Assembly: GCA_947561585.1 (NCBI GenBank)
Contig: CANNZV010001118.1
Location: 51,245-115,244, forward strand
Length of the DNA stretch: 64,000 nt
Direction of reading: 5' to 3'
From: Caprella mutica
Lineage: Eukaryota > Arthropoda > Malacostraca > Amphipoda > Caprellidae
Numbering within the stretch: the stretch's first letter is position 1; each line of letters opens with the position of its first letter. Positions 34,803-45,808 of the stretch are shown here, one piece after another. A model generated the notes under the pieces. That model was not told where the DNA came from. It saw only the letters and a program-made list of their open reading frames with translations, and made no database searches. A program made the position numbers and the translations under genes.

Positions 34803-36219
34803 ATCTCTGGTTGTACTGAAATGGCTGACTCTGGCTTGTTTGGCGCCTTACAAACCCAGAAGTGCCAGAACTAGGACCCGCTTGGTTAGTATTGAACCGC
34901 TGAAAGTTAGAACTTTGTTGGTTCATACTCATTGTTGACCTGTTTTGGGTACCTTGAAAGTATCTCCCACTGCCCGATGGGACAACCTTTTGGATAGTGG
35001 CTTGTGATTTGTTGGCATTTTCAGCAGCAGTATGAAATTCAGAGCCAAATAGATCCAAATGGGTAACCGGTTGCGAGAAAAGATTCTGCTTCAAGTCTTG
35101 TTTGATGAACCTAGCCGTTAGAGCCCTTCTTAATCTGCTTGTACGCAGATTTGCTGAACAAGTAAGCTGAATAGAAGCGGCAATTTTTTCCCTGTTAGGA
35201 TCATTGGCTTCCATAGAATCCAACACATCAATCAAAGGTTTGATGGCAGCACAAGAAAGTTGTTGGATTCTATGTAAGGACCTCTGCTTAAAAGCATCTT
35301 GGGCATTAGATTTACATTTATGCCAAAGGGGAGAGGGAAGATGAGGCGGCTCGAAATGATGAGAGACATCTGGCTTAGGTTGATACCTTTCGGAAATAGT
35401 CTTAATTTGATCATCAGTGAGATCAATATCGGCCACATTAGCGTACCACTGTATGACTTCTTCACCAGGAGACCAATTAGTCTTATTAGCAGAGCTAATT
35501 ACAGGCAAAGGGTTAGCATTAGATACTACAACATTAGACTCTTCAGGTTGAAGGGATTCTTCCACCAGAAAACCTTCAAAATCATTATCCCTTTCGACAT
35601 AGAATTCATTGGCATTATTTGTAACACCTTCATTTATAGAAGGGAAAACATGTTCGAGCTGAGGACTCTGAATTTGAAAAGCTCCTGCATTTACTCCACT
35701 ATGAACAATAGGGATACCATGCTGAGACTGCTCACAACGGGCTCTAGAACTGACTCCACTACGCGAAGTAGGGATGGCGTTACGAGACCCGTGACTTAAT
35801 TGCGGGCTTACAATAGTACCACTAGAAATTACTGGGTTGTAAGAGATATCAGGCTGAATAAATTCAGCCGAAGATGAAGGAATTTCACATATGAATTCTT
35901 CAACACCAGTATCCAAAATGGAAATCAATTGGTTAGGGCCTGTGACGTAATTGTCTCCTCTACTAGTATCGGATACATCCGAAATGCAAGGCTTTTTAGT
36001 TGGTTGGCTTTTACTAGAACACGGATCAATGGTAACCTTCCTCTTTCCTGAACTTCGTTCATTTTCGATTTTTGAAACTCTTTTAACCAAATCATCTAAT
36101 GACTTATTCTTTGCTTTATTTTCATCAGAGATTTCTTTTAAAAAAGAATGGATGCTGGATAAGGTAACAGGATCAGGTTCTAATGAATTGTTCGATTGGT
36201 CACTTATAGATTCACTCAT
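34741..36219 (-). CDS. DIRS ORF1: putative Gag-like protein
   Basis: A 492-residue ORF at the 5' end of the element. Residues about 20-60 are charged and could form a helical or coiled segment (HSFLKEISDENKAKNKSL). About 70-240 is Ser/Asn/Pro-rich and low complexity. About 250-400 is the most structured part (EEVIQWYANVADIDLT, then HFEPPHLPSPLW), resembling the central region of DIRS ORF1 proteins. The C-terminus is rich in Gln, Ser, Gly and Arg (SFRRRGRGFSN), suggesting nucleic-acid binding; no CCHC knuckle is seen. Function as the particle or nucleoprotein component is inferred from position. The last 62 bp overlap the start of ORF2. Confidence 0.85.
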   Translation of the reverse strand: MSESISDQSNNSLEPDPVTLSSIHSFLKEISDENKAKNKSLDDLVKRVSKIENERSSGKRKVTIDPCSSKSQPTKKPCISDVSDTSRGDNYVTGPNQLISILDTGVEEFICEIPSSSAEFIQPDISYNPVISSGTIVSPQLSHGSRNAIPTSRSGVSSRARCEQSQHGIPIVHSGVNAGAFQIQSPQLEHVFPSINEGVTNNANEFYVERDNDFEGFLVEESLQPEESNVVVSNANPLPVISSANKTNWSPGEEVIQWYANVADIDLTDDQIKTISERYQPKPDVSHHFEPPHLPSPLWHKCKSNAQDAFKQRSLHRIQQLSCAAIKPLIDVLDSMEANDPNREKIAASIQLTCSANLRTSRLRRALTARFIKQDLKQNLFSQPVTHLDLFGSEFHTAAENANKSQATIQKVVPSGSGRYFQGTQNRSTMSMNQQSSNFQRFNTNQAGPSSGTSGFVRRQTSQSQPFQYNQRYGSSRGGKPSFRRRGRGFSN

Positions 36220-36408
36220 TGTAACAAAATTATTACCACTTATTAATATCTAAAACACAAGAGAAAAACCTTTATTAATAAATGAAATAAAATTAAAAGG
36301 GTACTCATCTTTTACTGAAGATTCGAAACTACCAATCGGTAAGTACTAGAAACAGAAAACTGTACAACCGAGCAGACACCATTTGATGTTTACGTTATGC
36401 GCGCCCGA

Positions 36409-36540
36409 AGATTACTGAAGTAGCATACACAGAGATTCACCTGTTCACCTATGTTCTTTTTCTTATCAGAAACAACGGGCGGCCCAATTTGAGCGTTTGA
36501 AGATCAAAGCACGGTTTGTCGACGAAATAGCTACAGAATT
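36409..36540. repeat. DIRS 5' terminal repeat (right end on + strand)
   Basis: 36409-36524 is the inverted match of 31529-31644. 36525-36540 (aaatagctacagaatt) is the unique outer tip that is complemented in the ICR. Confidence 0.92.
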
Positions 36541-36800
36541 ATCGATAGTGCCACAATAACTTTCTTATTGGGTTTCTAGTTAGTTTAAATAAACTGATAC
36601 AAATGATTTAAATTAATGATTTGTGTATAAATGATTGATATATATAATTAATATATAAATGATAGATCTAAATAATTGTTAGCATAAAACTAAATATCAT
36701 TTATTTATCTTAAAATAACTTATTGATTCAAATTATCATTTAGAATTTTAAATAATAAGGATGTCGTTTTATGAAATATTTGAAATAATTATTCAAATTT
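36541..36800. other. AT-rich flank with family B remnant
   Basis: Immediately right of the DIRS edge, agtgccacaataactttctt matches the right arm of family B (ccaccataactttct). The rest is A/T-rich. Confidence 0.5.
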
Positions 36801-36944
36801 AAGGTAAGTTCCAAGTTATCGAACAGTTTCACATATTTGGTCATATAAAATAAAATATATAATAATAGTTAAATATTATTTATTATATGCTCTCTTCTTC
36901 TATCAACGAAATGTGGAACCGTCCTATAACTCGGAACTTACCCT
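36801..36944. mobile_element. Family A MITE copy
   Basis: aaggtaagttccaagttatc and cacatatttggtcatataa on the left; tataactcggaacttaccct on the right. Confidence 0.85.
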
Positions 36945-37191
36945 ACTATATTCTGATAGTCATATGCATGTAGACCAACATACAAATATTTTAAATAATG
37001 CTGATTTGAATTTGTATTTTCAACCAGAAAGCAAGTTTTGGTTATATATTGCTATTATAAATTATAAATTGAGAATATATTATTTTCCCTATTAATCATT
37101 GTTGAGCCTATCATAAATTAATGATTTCATTGCTAGGTATCTTTTAAATCTTAATTTGCTATCATCCTTTATAAGAATCATCAGTGTACAT

Positions 37192-37572
37192 AGGGTAAGT
37201 TACGAATTATCGGTCAGTACCACATATTTGGTCATATAAGAAAAAAACATATAATAATAATTATGAAATTTTTATCTTTACTATTGTTATTATTTTAATA
37301 TTTTAATATGTATCAAAAATACCTGCAGGAATCATGGATACCAATTGAAATTAAGGTATATAATAATAATTATCCAACTTTTATTTTAATTTGTATCCAT
37401 GATACCTACAGGTATCATGGATACAAATTAAACTAATAAGTTTAATTAAAATCAATATATAAGTATTTCTTATTTGCGCAGGTATCATGAATACAAATCA
37501 AAATAATTATTATATCGATTTTAATTATATGACCGAAGATGTGAAACCAACCGATAATTCGTGAGTTACCCT
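37192..37572. mobile_element. Family A MITE, long form with three GGTATC cores
   Basis: Left agggtaagttacgaattatc; right gataattcgtgagttaccct. The interior carries tgtatccatgatacctacag and gtatcatggatacaaatt palindromes plus a further gcaggtatcatgaatacaa, so it is about 380 bp rather than the usual 140-210. Confidence 0.85.
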
Positions 37573-37783
37573 ACATAATCTGAGAGCAAACAGAGTCGTA
37601 ACTCTATCTTCTCCGTCCAAATTACCTCAATTAAGAAGCCGTGGACACACTCCGTCGGCGTGACTCAGCGAAAAAACCTTCTGTGATATCTTCTGTCAAC
37701 ACTCAACCTTTTTTGGAATTTACCGGCATTAAACAACCTTACCGACCGCATGTATCACTACTAAACTGTTAATTAAGAGCTTT

Positions 37784-37850
37784 ATGGTGGGCCATAGAAG
37801 ATTTGAACCTGTGTTCCCTCTTATCTTCGATGGTTGACCCGTTATAGACT
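37784..37850. mobile_element. Family B copy, diverged
   Basis: tttatggtgggccatagaag pairs with cttcgatggttgacccgtta. Confidence 0.6.
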
Positions 37851-38185
37851 TCAATAATTTGCACTGAATAAATAAAAAAAATCCACTAATCGGAAGTTTT
37901 TTTCAATTTCAATTCAATCTGGTTTCTGTGTGTAAATTGATTTTGTAAATAAATTTAATTGAAATTTTATGTTTAATATATAAAATCTGTATAAAGATAT
38001 ATAAAACATGATTTTTTAACATACTATACAGTTCGGTGAAGCGTATTGTACAGTCATTAACTATATATTTTAATACAAATTCATATTCTATTTTCTATAA
38101 ACCAAAGTCTGTTTCAATTTTAGGACTGTTTCACAAAAAATTTCAATAGAATTTATAGTATATATATGTAGTATATACGATTCAC

Positions 38186-38373
38186 GCGTAAGTTCTACCG
38201 TAATTTTATGCGTCAGTTCTACCGTAGTTTACGTACTGTTTATGCGTAAGTTCTACCGTAGTTTACGTACTGTTTATGCGTAAGTTCTACCGTAGTTTAC
38301 GTACAGTTTATGCGTAAGTTCTACCGTAGTTTACGTACTGTTTATGCGTAAGTTCTACCGTAGATTACGTACA
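38186..38373. repeat. 33-bp minisatellite, about 5.5 copies
   Basis: The unit starts gcgtaagttctaccgtagtt and continues tacgtactgttta. The first copy is the most diverged (taattttatgcgtcag). Confidence 0.95.
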
Positions 38374-39242
38374 CTACTTACAATGTAAGGCGATACTATC
38401 TGCACGCTCCAGAAAAGTAGAAAACATTCGTAGATCAGCTCTGGCCAGCTGCAAGTTGTTTGTCACAGTGTTTAATTCTTGTTTGTCAGTGACAGAGATG
38501 GTTTGTCTCAGATGGTTTTGATGACTTTCAAAATAATTAACTGTATAAGTATATAAATGTATGTTTGTTTAGGGTAATTTCTGGGTTATAGAATTGTTCT
38601 ACATTTTCGATCATAATTTGAAAAATTATAAAATTTAACTCGTATTTTAACTCTATATTAAACTTAGGAGTTTGCTATGAGTTTAATTTATATACTATTT
38701 ATAATACGAGTTCAATTTATATAGGAAAATTATTAACTTTGCTATTGGAAAATAATAATTTTCTACATTTTTAAGGTTATAATAAATTAACTATAAAACA
38801 CTAAATATATGTATGTTGTTATATTCTTTTCTATATAAATCTAAATCATTTCTTCTCAATGGAGCTCACCAGAATAATTTATATTTAAATAATTTTCATT
38901 TTGATATCAGTATATAATACAACAAAGTATATTTGAAGATAAAAATAACAAGATTAAATGAATATAAATAATAATGAACCAATTTGTTCTTTAATCTCTT
39001 AACTCCCTAGTAATGAATAGTTGACTAATTTATATACCAATTAATCATTTTAACTAATTACTATAGTAGAATGTTTACTCCAATTTATTAAAAAAATTAT
39101 AGTTGTTTAGTTTTCAAATTTGAGAGATTTTTCAAACGTTACGTTATTTCAGACAGAATTTATTAAACTAAAGTAATTCAATTATTGTTTATTGTTCTAA
39201 TTTAATTCTATATCGGAGTGTTTTATTTTCAGTTTCTTTTGT
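38374..39242. other. AT-rich intron sequence
   Basis: A solo family A left end (agggtaatttctgggttata) lies at about 38571-38630. Otherwise nothing recognisable. Confidence 0.55.
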
Positions 39243-39715
39243 ATTTAAACTGCCCCAGGGGCTCTATCCTAAAGCTGTCTGTGGTGAATGGAAGAGAAGG
39301 GGGGTGTCGTTCATTGGGCCCCAAACTGTTGTAATTTGGATTATGTATTGTCTTATTTCATTTTACCATGTTTATAATTTTTTAACGCTACTTGCAGTTT
39401 TAGAGGATAGCGCTAGGGTTATGCTCTTCAACTACGAGGTCTTAGATTTTGTTACTATAACCTCTTCATTTTCCTCTTCCATTCGTGAGTACAGCCACCA
39501 TTGCTTGTGTCCCTTTTTGTCACATTACTTGGTAAGTGACTGCATTCACGGAGTAGCTTTTCTGAATTCATGAGCATTGTCACCGACGGTGGTAAGTGAA
39601 TTTGTTCATGGAGCCCTTTTCTTTTCTGACTACTTCTTCCAGTCCCTTGTACTTAATTTCCTTTTGGCGTCAGCGATATGGCCTTTGGTTCCGAAGCAGA
39701 CGTTAAACCCCTAAT
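39243..39715 (+). repeat. Family D dispersed repeat, full-length copy
   Basis: Matches 24373-24830 in opposite orientation. It runs from ctgccccaggggctctatcc through ccaaactgttgtaatttgga, gtgactgcattcacggagta and gcgatatggcctttggttcc. The 89-codon + frame (39304-39573) is not conserved between copies as a whole. Confidence 0.8.
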
Positions 39716-40092
39716 AAACTAATTGTATTTAAATTGAATTTCTAATATATCCTATTTTCTAAATACACACTATATAATGTTATCATATATCTTAATATAT
39801 CAGATATTAAAATATTCATAATTTCAATTAATTTTTCGTATAATATACTTTTATTGTACCTTAATATTAATCTGTTGTTATTCAGTGAACTGTTGTAATT
39901 TGTATACAATTTTTTATTTCTTTATTTTACATGTGTTCATAATATTTTTAGCTACGTTCAGTTTAATAGAAAATTACGCTAGGATTATATTTTATTTAAA
40001 AAAAAGTAGTTGAATATAACATGATCTCACTGATATGTACATACATAATCAATTTAACCACAGTGATATATAGATACAGTATCAACAACTTA
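39716..40092. other. AT-rich intron sequence
   Basis: No supported feature. Confidence 0.5.
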
Positions 40093-40359
40093 ATCCATCA
40101 GGTACAACTTAATCCATCACACAAAGATTTTCCTTCTAATTCGAGTAGGTTAATTGAATCCAAAGTACTAATTTCGAGTCGGAATATCAGACATGTAATG
40201 ATGATCTAAAGCATCGGAAGTTAGTTAATTAATAGTCTATCGGCTGAATAGAAGCTCAATCTCGAGGTAAAGGGCCTTGCCGTGTCATTAACTATAGTAA
40301 CAAGAACTAGAAATCATTTATTCCGTGTTTCATAGATCGTATACGTGAATATGATGGAT
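40093..40359. promoter_or_regulatory. Candidate intronic HOX/PBX site cluster
   Basis: TGATGGATTA-type sites occur on the - strand at 40093-40100 and 40112-40119 (each within aacttaatccatca) and on the + strand at 40352-40359. Three 8-mers in 267 bp is denser than the roughly two to three expected over the whole window on both strands. No CTGTCA/TGACAG was found between them. Possible lab autoregulatory input; inference only. The first two lie in a short direct duplication, so they may be one site copied. Confidence 0.3.
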
Positions 40360-40961
40360 TTGATGCAGTGAAAATGATAACCACGTGTGTATAGTTATAT
40401 GATAAAATAGAACTGCTAATTTCTTAATAATTATACAGAAAAATACACGCTAATTGAATTACTATAGATCGTGTTTCGGTAAATTGGTAAGGGAGTTGAT
40501 TTTTATTTCTTAGTATTTTTTAGCTAACATTTTACCTGAAAATATTTTATAGTCAGAATGTATTTGAAAAATAATATCTAAAAACCCTTTTAAAAAATGT
40601 ATATTTCATCTGGTTATATAATACTTATTTACTTCATTTTATCAAACTAAACTTTTATCACAATTACCAATGTCACATAAGAATACATTTATTGTATAAC
40701 ATGGTAATGATTTTCAGCAATGTAATTACTTTTTTAATACAATATGTTAAAATAGCTTAAAGTTCTCGACCCACGCTTCCCATTTAATTGTGAGTGACAG
40801 ACGAAGATCAAGCTGCGCAATCAATCTTCAGCCTCTATTCTACACTCTCATAATCAAATTAAAAAAAAGAACAGCGAGACCCGCATAGAACGCGCATAAA
40901 ATTAACGAATAATAGAGAAGCACACGCGAACGCGCAAAAAATGGTGAATGTGCACCAATAC
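40360..40961. other. Intron sequence, partly less AT-rich
   Basis: Around 40760-40945 several CpG-containing words (acgcgcataaaatt, cacgcgaacgcgc) stand out, with no recognisable gene. A single aaaatgataacca at about 40372 resembles the following array unit. Confidence 0.45.
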
Positions 40962-42342
40962 AAAATGATAACCAGTGGCATGTTTTTTAGGGTAAATGAT
41001 AACCAGTGGTATGATTTTAAGTGTAAATGATAACCAGTGGTATGATTTTAAGTGTAAATGATAACCAGTGGCATGTTTTTAAGGGTAAATGATAACCAGT
41101 AGCATGTTTTAATGGTAAATGATAACCAGTGGCATGTTTTAATGGTAAATGATAACCAGTGGCATGTTTTAATGGTAAATGATAACCAGTGGCATGTTTT
41201 AATGGTAAATGATAACCAGTGGTATGTTTTAAGGGTAAATGATAACCAGTGGTATGTTTTTAATGGTAAATGATAACCAGTGGTAAGTTTTTAATGGTTA
41301 ATGAAAACCAGTGGTAAGTTTTTTAAGGGTAAATGATAACCAGTGGTATGTTTTTAAGGACAAATGATAACCAGTGGCATGTTTTTAATGGTAAATGATA
41401 ACCAGTGGTATGTTTTTAAGGCTAAATGATAACCAGTGGTATGATTTTAAGTGTAAATGATAACCAGTGGTATGATTTTAAGTGTAAATGATAACCAGTG
41501 GTATGATTTTAAGTGTAAATGATAACCAGTGGTATGTTTTAAGGGTAAATGATAACCAGTGGTATGTTTTTAAGGGTAAATGATAACCAGTGGGATGTTT
41601 TTAAGGGTAAATGATAACCAGTGGCTTGTTTTTAAGGGTAAATGATAACCAGTGGCTTAAATTCAATGGTAAATGATAACCAGTGAGATGTTTTTAAGGG
41701 TAAATGATAACCAGTGGTATGATTTAAGGGTAAATGATAACCAGTGGTATGTTTTTAAGGGTAAATGATAACCAGTGGTATGTTTTTAAGGGTAAATGAT
41801 AACCAGTGGGATGTTTTTAAGGGTAAATGATAACCAGTGGCTTGTTTTTAAGGGTAAATGATAACCAGTGGCTTAAATTCAATGGTAAATGATAACCAGT
41901 GAGATGTTTTTAAGGGTAAATGATAACCAGTGGTATGATTTAAGGGTAAATGATAACCAGTGGCTTGTTTTTAAGGGTAAATGATAACCAGTGGCTTAAA
42001 TTCAATGGTAAATGATAACCAGTGAGATGTTTTTAAGGGTAAATGATAACCAGTGGGATGTTTTTAAGGGTAAATGATAACCAGTGGGATGTTTTTAAGG
42101 GTAAATGATAACCAGTGGTATGTTTTTAATGGTAAATGATAACCAGTGGTATGTTTTTAAGGCTAAATGATAACCAGTGGTATGATTTTAAGTGTAAATG
42201 ATAACCAGTGGTATGATTTTAAGTGTAAATGATAACCAGTGGGATGTTTTTAAGGGTAAATGATAACCAGTGGGATGTTTTTAAGGGTAAATGATAACCA
42301 GTGGGATGCTTTTAAGGGTAAATGATAACCAGTGGTATGTAT
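40962..42342. repeat. About 31-bp satellite, about 45 copies
   Basis: The unit is aaatgataaccagtgg followed by tatgtttttaagggt with variants. A subtype with ggcttaaattcaatgg recurs at about 41653, 41870 and 41991, showing higher-order duplication of several units. Every unit contains TGATAA, a GATA-factor consensus. Confidence 0.96.
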
Positions 42343-43228
42343 TTTTTTAAATATAAATGATAATCATTTATATTTAATGAATATAAAGAGCCAAAATTTA
42401 GATTGACTGAATGACATTCAAAGTTTAAATAAATTACTTGTATATAATTAATATTTAATGATTTTATCATACTAATTTAGTCGATATTTATAAGCGATCA
42501 AACATTCAGAGCTGAAAAGAAGATAATTAATCTTAATCGTTTCAATTGGTAGCACAGTGGGTGCGATTTAAATGAATCGTATCATTATTTAATAATAGTG
42601 TAAAGTGTTTCACATTGATAGTTCTTATTATTTAATGGTCTTTTTATAGGTGCTATTTTATCTTTTTTTCTGCCATCCATTAGAGGTATGACAGCTGCAA
42701 CAATGGCTTCCCTCTCCCCTGCATCGTACGTCTGGTGCACAAAACTCTCTTTGTGTATTATTATTTCACTTCAAAGGCGGTGCACACGGGGAGATGTATG
42801 AGAGGAAAATGAAGAGCTTATCCAAATGACTGACAACAAAATCCACCAAAAAGCGAATAGTTTTTAATATATTTAATGGCCGTCGCTCTTGAACTAGCCA
42901 AAAAAAACATGATTTTTAGCTAGTTCAATATAATCATTTGATTATTATCGATAGCCATATAATATTACATGCAATCTTATTTTATTCAATATTATAATAA
43001 AAGTAGCTACTGTAATAATATACAAAGTGGCTATACTTATAACCATGGTGAACAGTCTGGCCTCTTGCCCCAGGCTCAAGAGACTGTCTAATCATAAGTG
43101 TCTGGATTTTTGCATCAAGCAAACTTGCACGACCTAGCCGCCATTTTGGATCAGAATTGCAGTGTTGCCAACTAGGGGAGCACAAATTTAAAGGGGAACT
43201 GATGGTAGAACGTGTCACATGGTACAAA
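42343..43228. other. Intron sequence between arrays
   Basis: Two less AT-rich patches: 42660-42840 (inverted gtgcacaaaactctc / ggtgcacacgggg, plus tgacagctg), and 43040-43200, which contains a YY1/Pho-type site entered separately. No gene was seen. Confidence 0.45.
43137..43149 (-). promoter_or_regulatory. Candidate Pho/YY1 site
   Basis: The - strand reads CCAAAATGGCGGC, a full match to the extended YY1/Pleiohomeotic consensus (core GCCAT on the other strand). Pho binds Polycomb response elements, which control Hox genes. A single site is weak evidence for such an element, and the same string also occurs near translation starts and in some mobile elements. Confidence 0.3.
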
Positions 43229-43392
43229 CTGACACACGGGGAAAAGTGACACGGGGAAGGGGAAGTGACACCGGGCTAAGTGACACACGGGGGGAAAAGG
43301 GACACACGGGGGAAAAGTGACACTGGTGAAAAAGTGACACTGGTGAAAAAGTGACACGGGGGAAAAGTGACACTGGGGAGAAGTGACACACT
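43229..43392. repeat. 16-17 bp minisatellite (gtgacac / ggggaaaa)
   Basis: About ten units of the type aagtgacacacgggggaa and aagtgacactggtgaa. Overlapping - strand frames are repeat artefacts. Confidence 0.9.
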
Positions 43393-43661
43393 GATAGAAA
43401 ATCGAAACCGATGGACATACTTACCTATTAAATATGTGTCAGAATTAGACTAATTACCACAGGTGACAGAGTGTCTATCATGACACAAGTATCGTGTCAG
43501 TACAGACTCAATGACACCATCCATTGACACCAAGAGACAGCATGACGTGTCACTGTGACATTTCTTTTTTAATTATATCATGCAATAGTACCATTGAGAA
43601 TTATCTATTGTTATTTATTTATTATTAATGTGTAGAGATGATTGCAGTTATACAGTTAGAC
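43393..43661. other. Intron sequence
   Basis: Contains more scattered tgacac words (43480-43560), otherwise unremarkable. Confidence 0.45.
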
Positions 43662-44765
43662 CTGATGCAGTGATTGCTACAGTGCTACATGTATTGATGC
43701 AGTGATTGCTACAGTACTGTAGGTATTGCTACAGTGATTGCTACAGTACTGTAGGTATTGTTACAGTGATTGCTACAGTACTGTAGGTATTGTTACAGTG
43801 ATTGCTACTGTACTGTAGGTATTGCTACAGTGATTGCTACAGTACTGTATGTATTGCTACAGTGATTGCTACAACACTGTAGGTATTGCTACAGTGATTG
43901 CTACTGTACTGTAGGTATTGCTACAGTGATTGCTACAGTACTGTAGGTATTGCTACAGTGATTGCTACAGTACTGTAGGTATTGCTACAGTGATTGCTAC
44001 AGTACTGTAGGTATTGCTACAGTGATTGCTACTGCACTGTAGGTATTGCTACAGTGATTGCTACAGTACTGTAGGTATTGCTACAGGGATTGTTACAGTA
44101 CTGTAGGTATTGCTACATGGATTCCTACAGTACTGTAGGTATTGTTACAGTGATTGCTACAGTACTGTAGGTATTGTTTCAGTGATTGCTACAGTACTGT
44201 AGATATTGCTACAGTGATTGCTACTGTACTGTAGATATTGCTACAGTGATTGCTACTGTACTGTAGGTATTGCTACAGTGATTGCTACAGTACTGTAGGT
44301 ATTGCTACAGGGATTGTTACAGTACTGTAGGTATTGCTACAGGGATTGTTACAGTACTGTAGGTATTGCTACAGGGATTGCTACAGTACTGTAGGTATTG
44401 CTACAGGGATTGGTACAGTACTGTAGGTATTGCTACAGGGATTGTTACAGTACTGTAGGTATTGCTACAGGGATTGTTACAGTACTGTAGGTATTGCTAC
44501 AGGGATTGTTACAGTACTGTAGGTATTGCTACAGGGATTGTTACAGTACTGTAGGTATTGCTACAGGGATTCCTACAGTACTGTAGGTATTGTTACAGTG
44601 ATTGCTACAGTACTGTATGTATTGCTACAGTACTATAGCAATACATACAGTACTGTAGCAATGCATACAGTACTGTAGGTACTTTGAAAGTGCTGTAGGA
44701 ATACCTACAGTATTGCTACAGTACTGTATGTATTATTACAGCACAAGGGATTACTACAGTACTGA
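43662..44765. repeat. 32-bp satellite, about 34 copies, with inverted tail
   Basis: The unit is tattgctacagtgattgcta followed by cagtactgtagg. Subtypes (cagtgattgctac, cagggattgttac) are regionally grouped, which implies block duplication. From about 44630 the orientation switches (tagcaatacatacagtactg). Confidence 0.95.
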
Positions 44766-45026
44766 AGTTAACATTATAGTAATAATATTCATTGTAAATT
44801 CTATATCTTTTTTATTATTATATCACTAACTTTACTTTTGATTATTGTGAGTTCAAATGAATTTTTTCTCTCGATGATATCATAATACTGAAATCACACC
44901 ATATAATGTAACCTCAATAAATAATTTAACCGATAACTGTGTTATTGACTGTCAAATTCAATTACATTAAATAAATTACCACTTACTTCCCTTCCATCAT
45001 TATTGCTCAGGAAGCTAATATCTCAG
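44766..45026. other. AT-rich spacer between arrays
   Basis: No feature. Confidence 0.5.
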
Positions 45027-45808
45027 CGCACCGTTAACGTTCAGAATAGCGTTATAGTTCAATAGCGTTAACGTTCAGAATAGCGTTATAGTTCAATAGC
45101 GTTAACGTTCAGAATAGCGTTATAGTTCAATAGCGTTAACGTTCAGTATAGCGTTATAGTTTTGAATAGCGTTATAGTTCAATAGCGTTAACGTTCAGAA
45201 TAGCGTTATAGTTCAATAGCGTTAACGTTCAGTATAGCGTTATAGTTCAGAATAGCGTTATAGTTCAGTATAGCGTTATAGTTCAATAGCGTTAACGTTC
45301 AGTATAGCGTTAACGTTCAGTATAGCGTTATAGTTCAATAGCGTTAACGTTCAGTATAGCGTTAACGTTCATCATATCGTTAACGTTCAGTATAGCGTTA
45401 TAGTTCAATAGCGTTAACGTTCAGTATAGCGTTAACGTTCAGTATAGCGTTATCGTTCAGAATAGCGTTAAGTTTCGGTATAGCGGTATCGTTCAGTATA
45501 GCGTTATAGTTCAGAATAGCGTTATAGTTCAGAATAGCGTAATAGTTCAGAATAGCGTTAACGTTCAGTATAGCGTTATCGTTCAGAATAGCGTTAACGT
45601 TCAGTATAGCGTTATCGTTCAGTATAGCGTTATAGTTCAGAATAGCGTTATCGTTCAGAATAGCGTTATAGTTCAGAATAGCGTTAACGTTCAGTATAGC
45701 GTTATAGTTCAGCATAGCGTTATCGTTCAGAATAGCGTTATAGTTCAGTATAGCGTTATAGTTCGGCATAGCGGTATCGTCCAGAATAGAGTTATAGTTC
45801 AGTATAGC
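45027..45808. repeat. 18-bp satellite (agcgttatagttcagaat)
   Basis: About 43 units of agcgttatagttcagaat or agcgttaacgttcagtat, the latter creating gttaac palindromes. 36-bp dimers are visible at the left. The 123-codon - strand Asn/Leu-rich frame is a repeat artefact. Confidence 0.95.

Larger units (their letters stand above)
31469..36540 (-). mobile_element. Complete DIRS-type tyrosine-recombinase retrotransposon
   Basis: A 5.07 kb element in antisense orientation to lab. Reading the - strand, the order is 5' ITR, ORF1 (gag-like), ORF2 (RT-RNase H-YR), internal complementary region (ICR), 3' ITR. The ITRs share a 116-bp inverted match (36409-36524 against 31529-31644). The ICR (31692-31797) joins the reverse complement of the extreme 3' end to the reverse complement of the extreme 5' end. 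This is the DIRS1 architecture, thought to template completion of the ends and circularisation. Both ends carry AATT (31469-31472 and 36537-36540), and the ICR joint also carries AATT (31760-31763), which fits recombinase-mediated insertion without target duplication. Both ORFs are open, so the copy is young and possibly active. Confidence 0.93.

Noticed and set aside
35232..36253. Frames overlapping DIRS ORF1 on both strands
   Set aside because: Shadows of the 492-residue ORF1; no motifs.
31469..36540. LTR retrotransposon or endogenous retrovirus
   Set aside because: Termini are inverted rather than direct long repeats, an ICR is present, and the integration enzyme is a tyrosine recombinase, not a DDE integrase; no envelope ORF.
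45398..45769. 123-codon Asn/Leu/Ala-rich - frame
   Set aside because: Translation of the 18-bp satellite.
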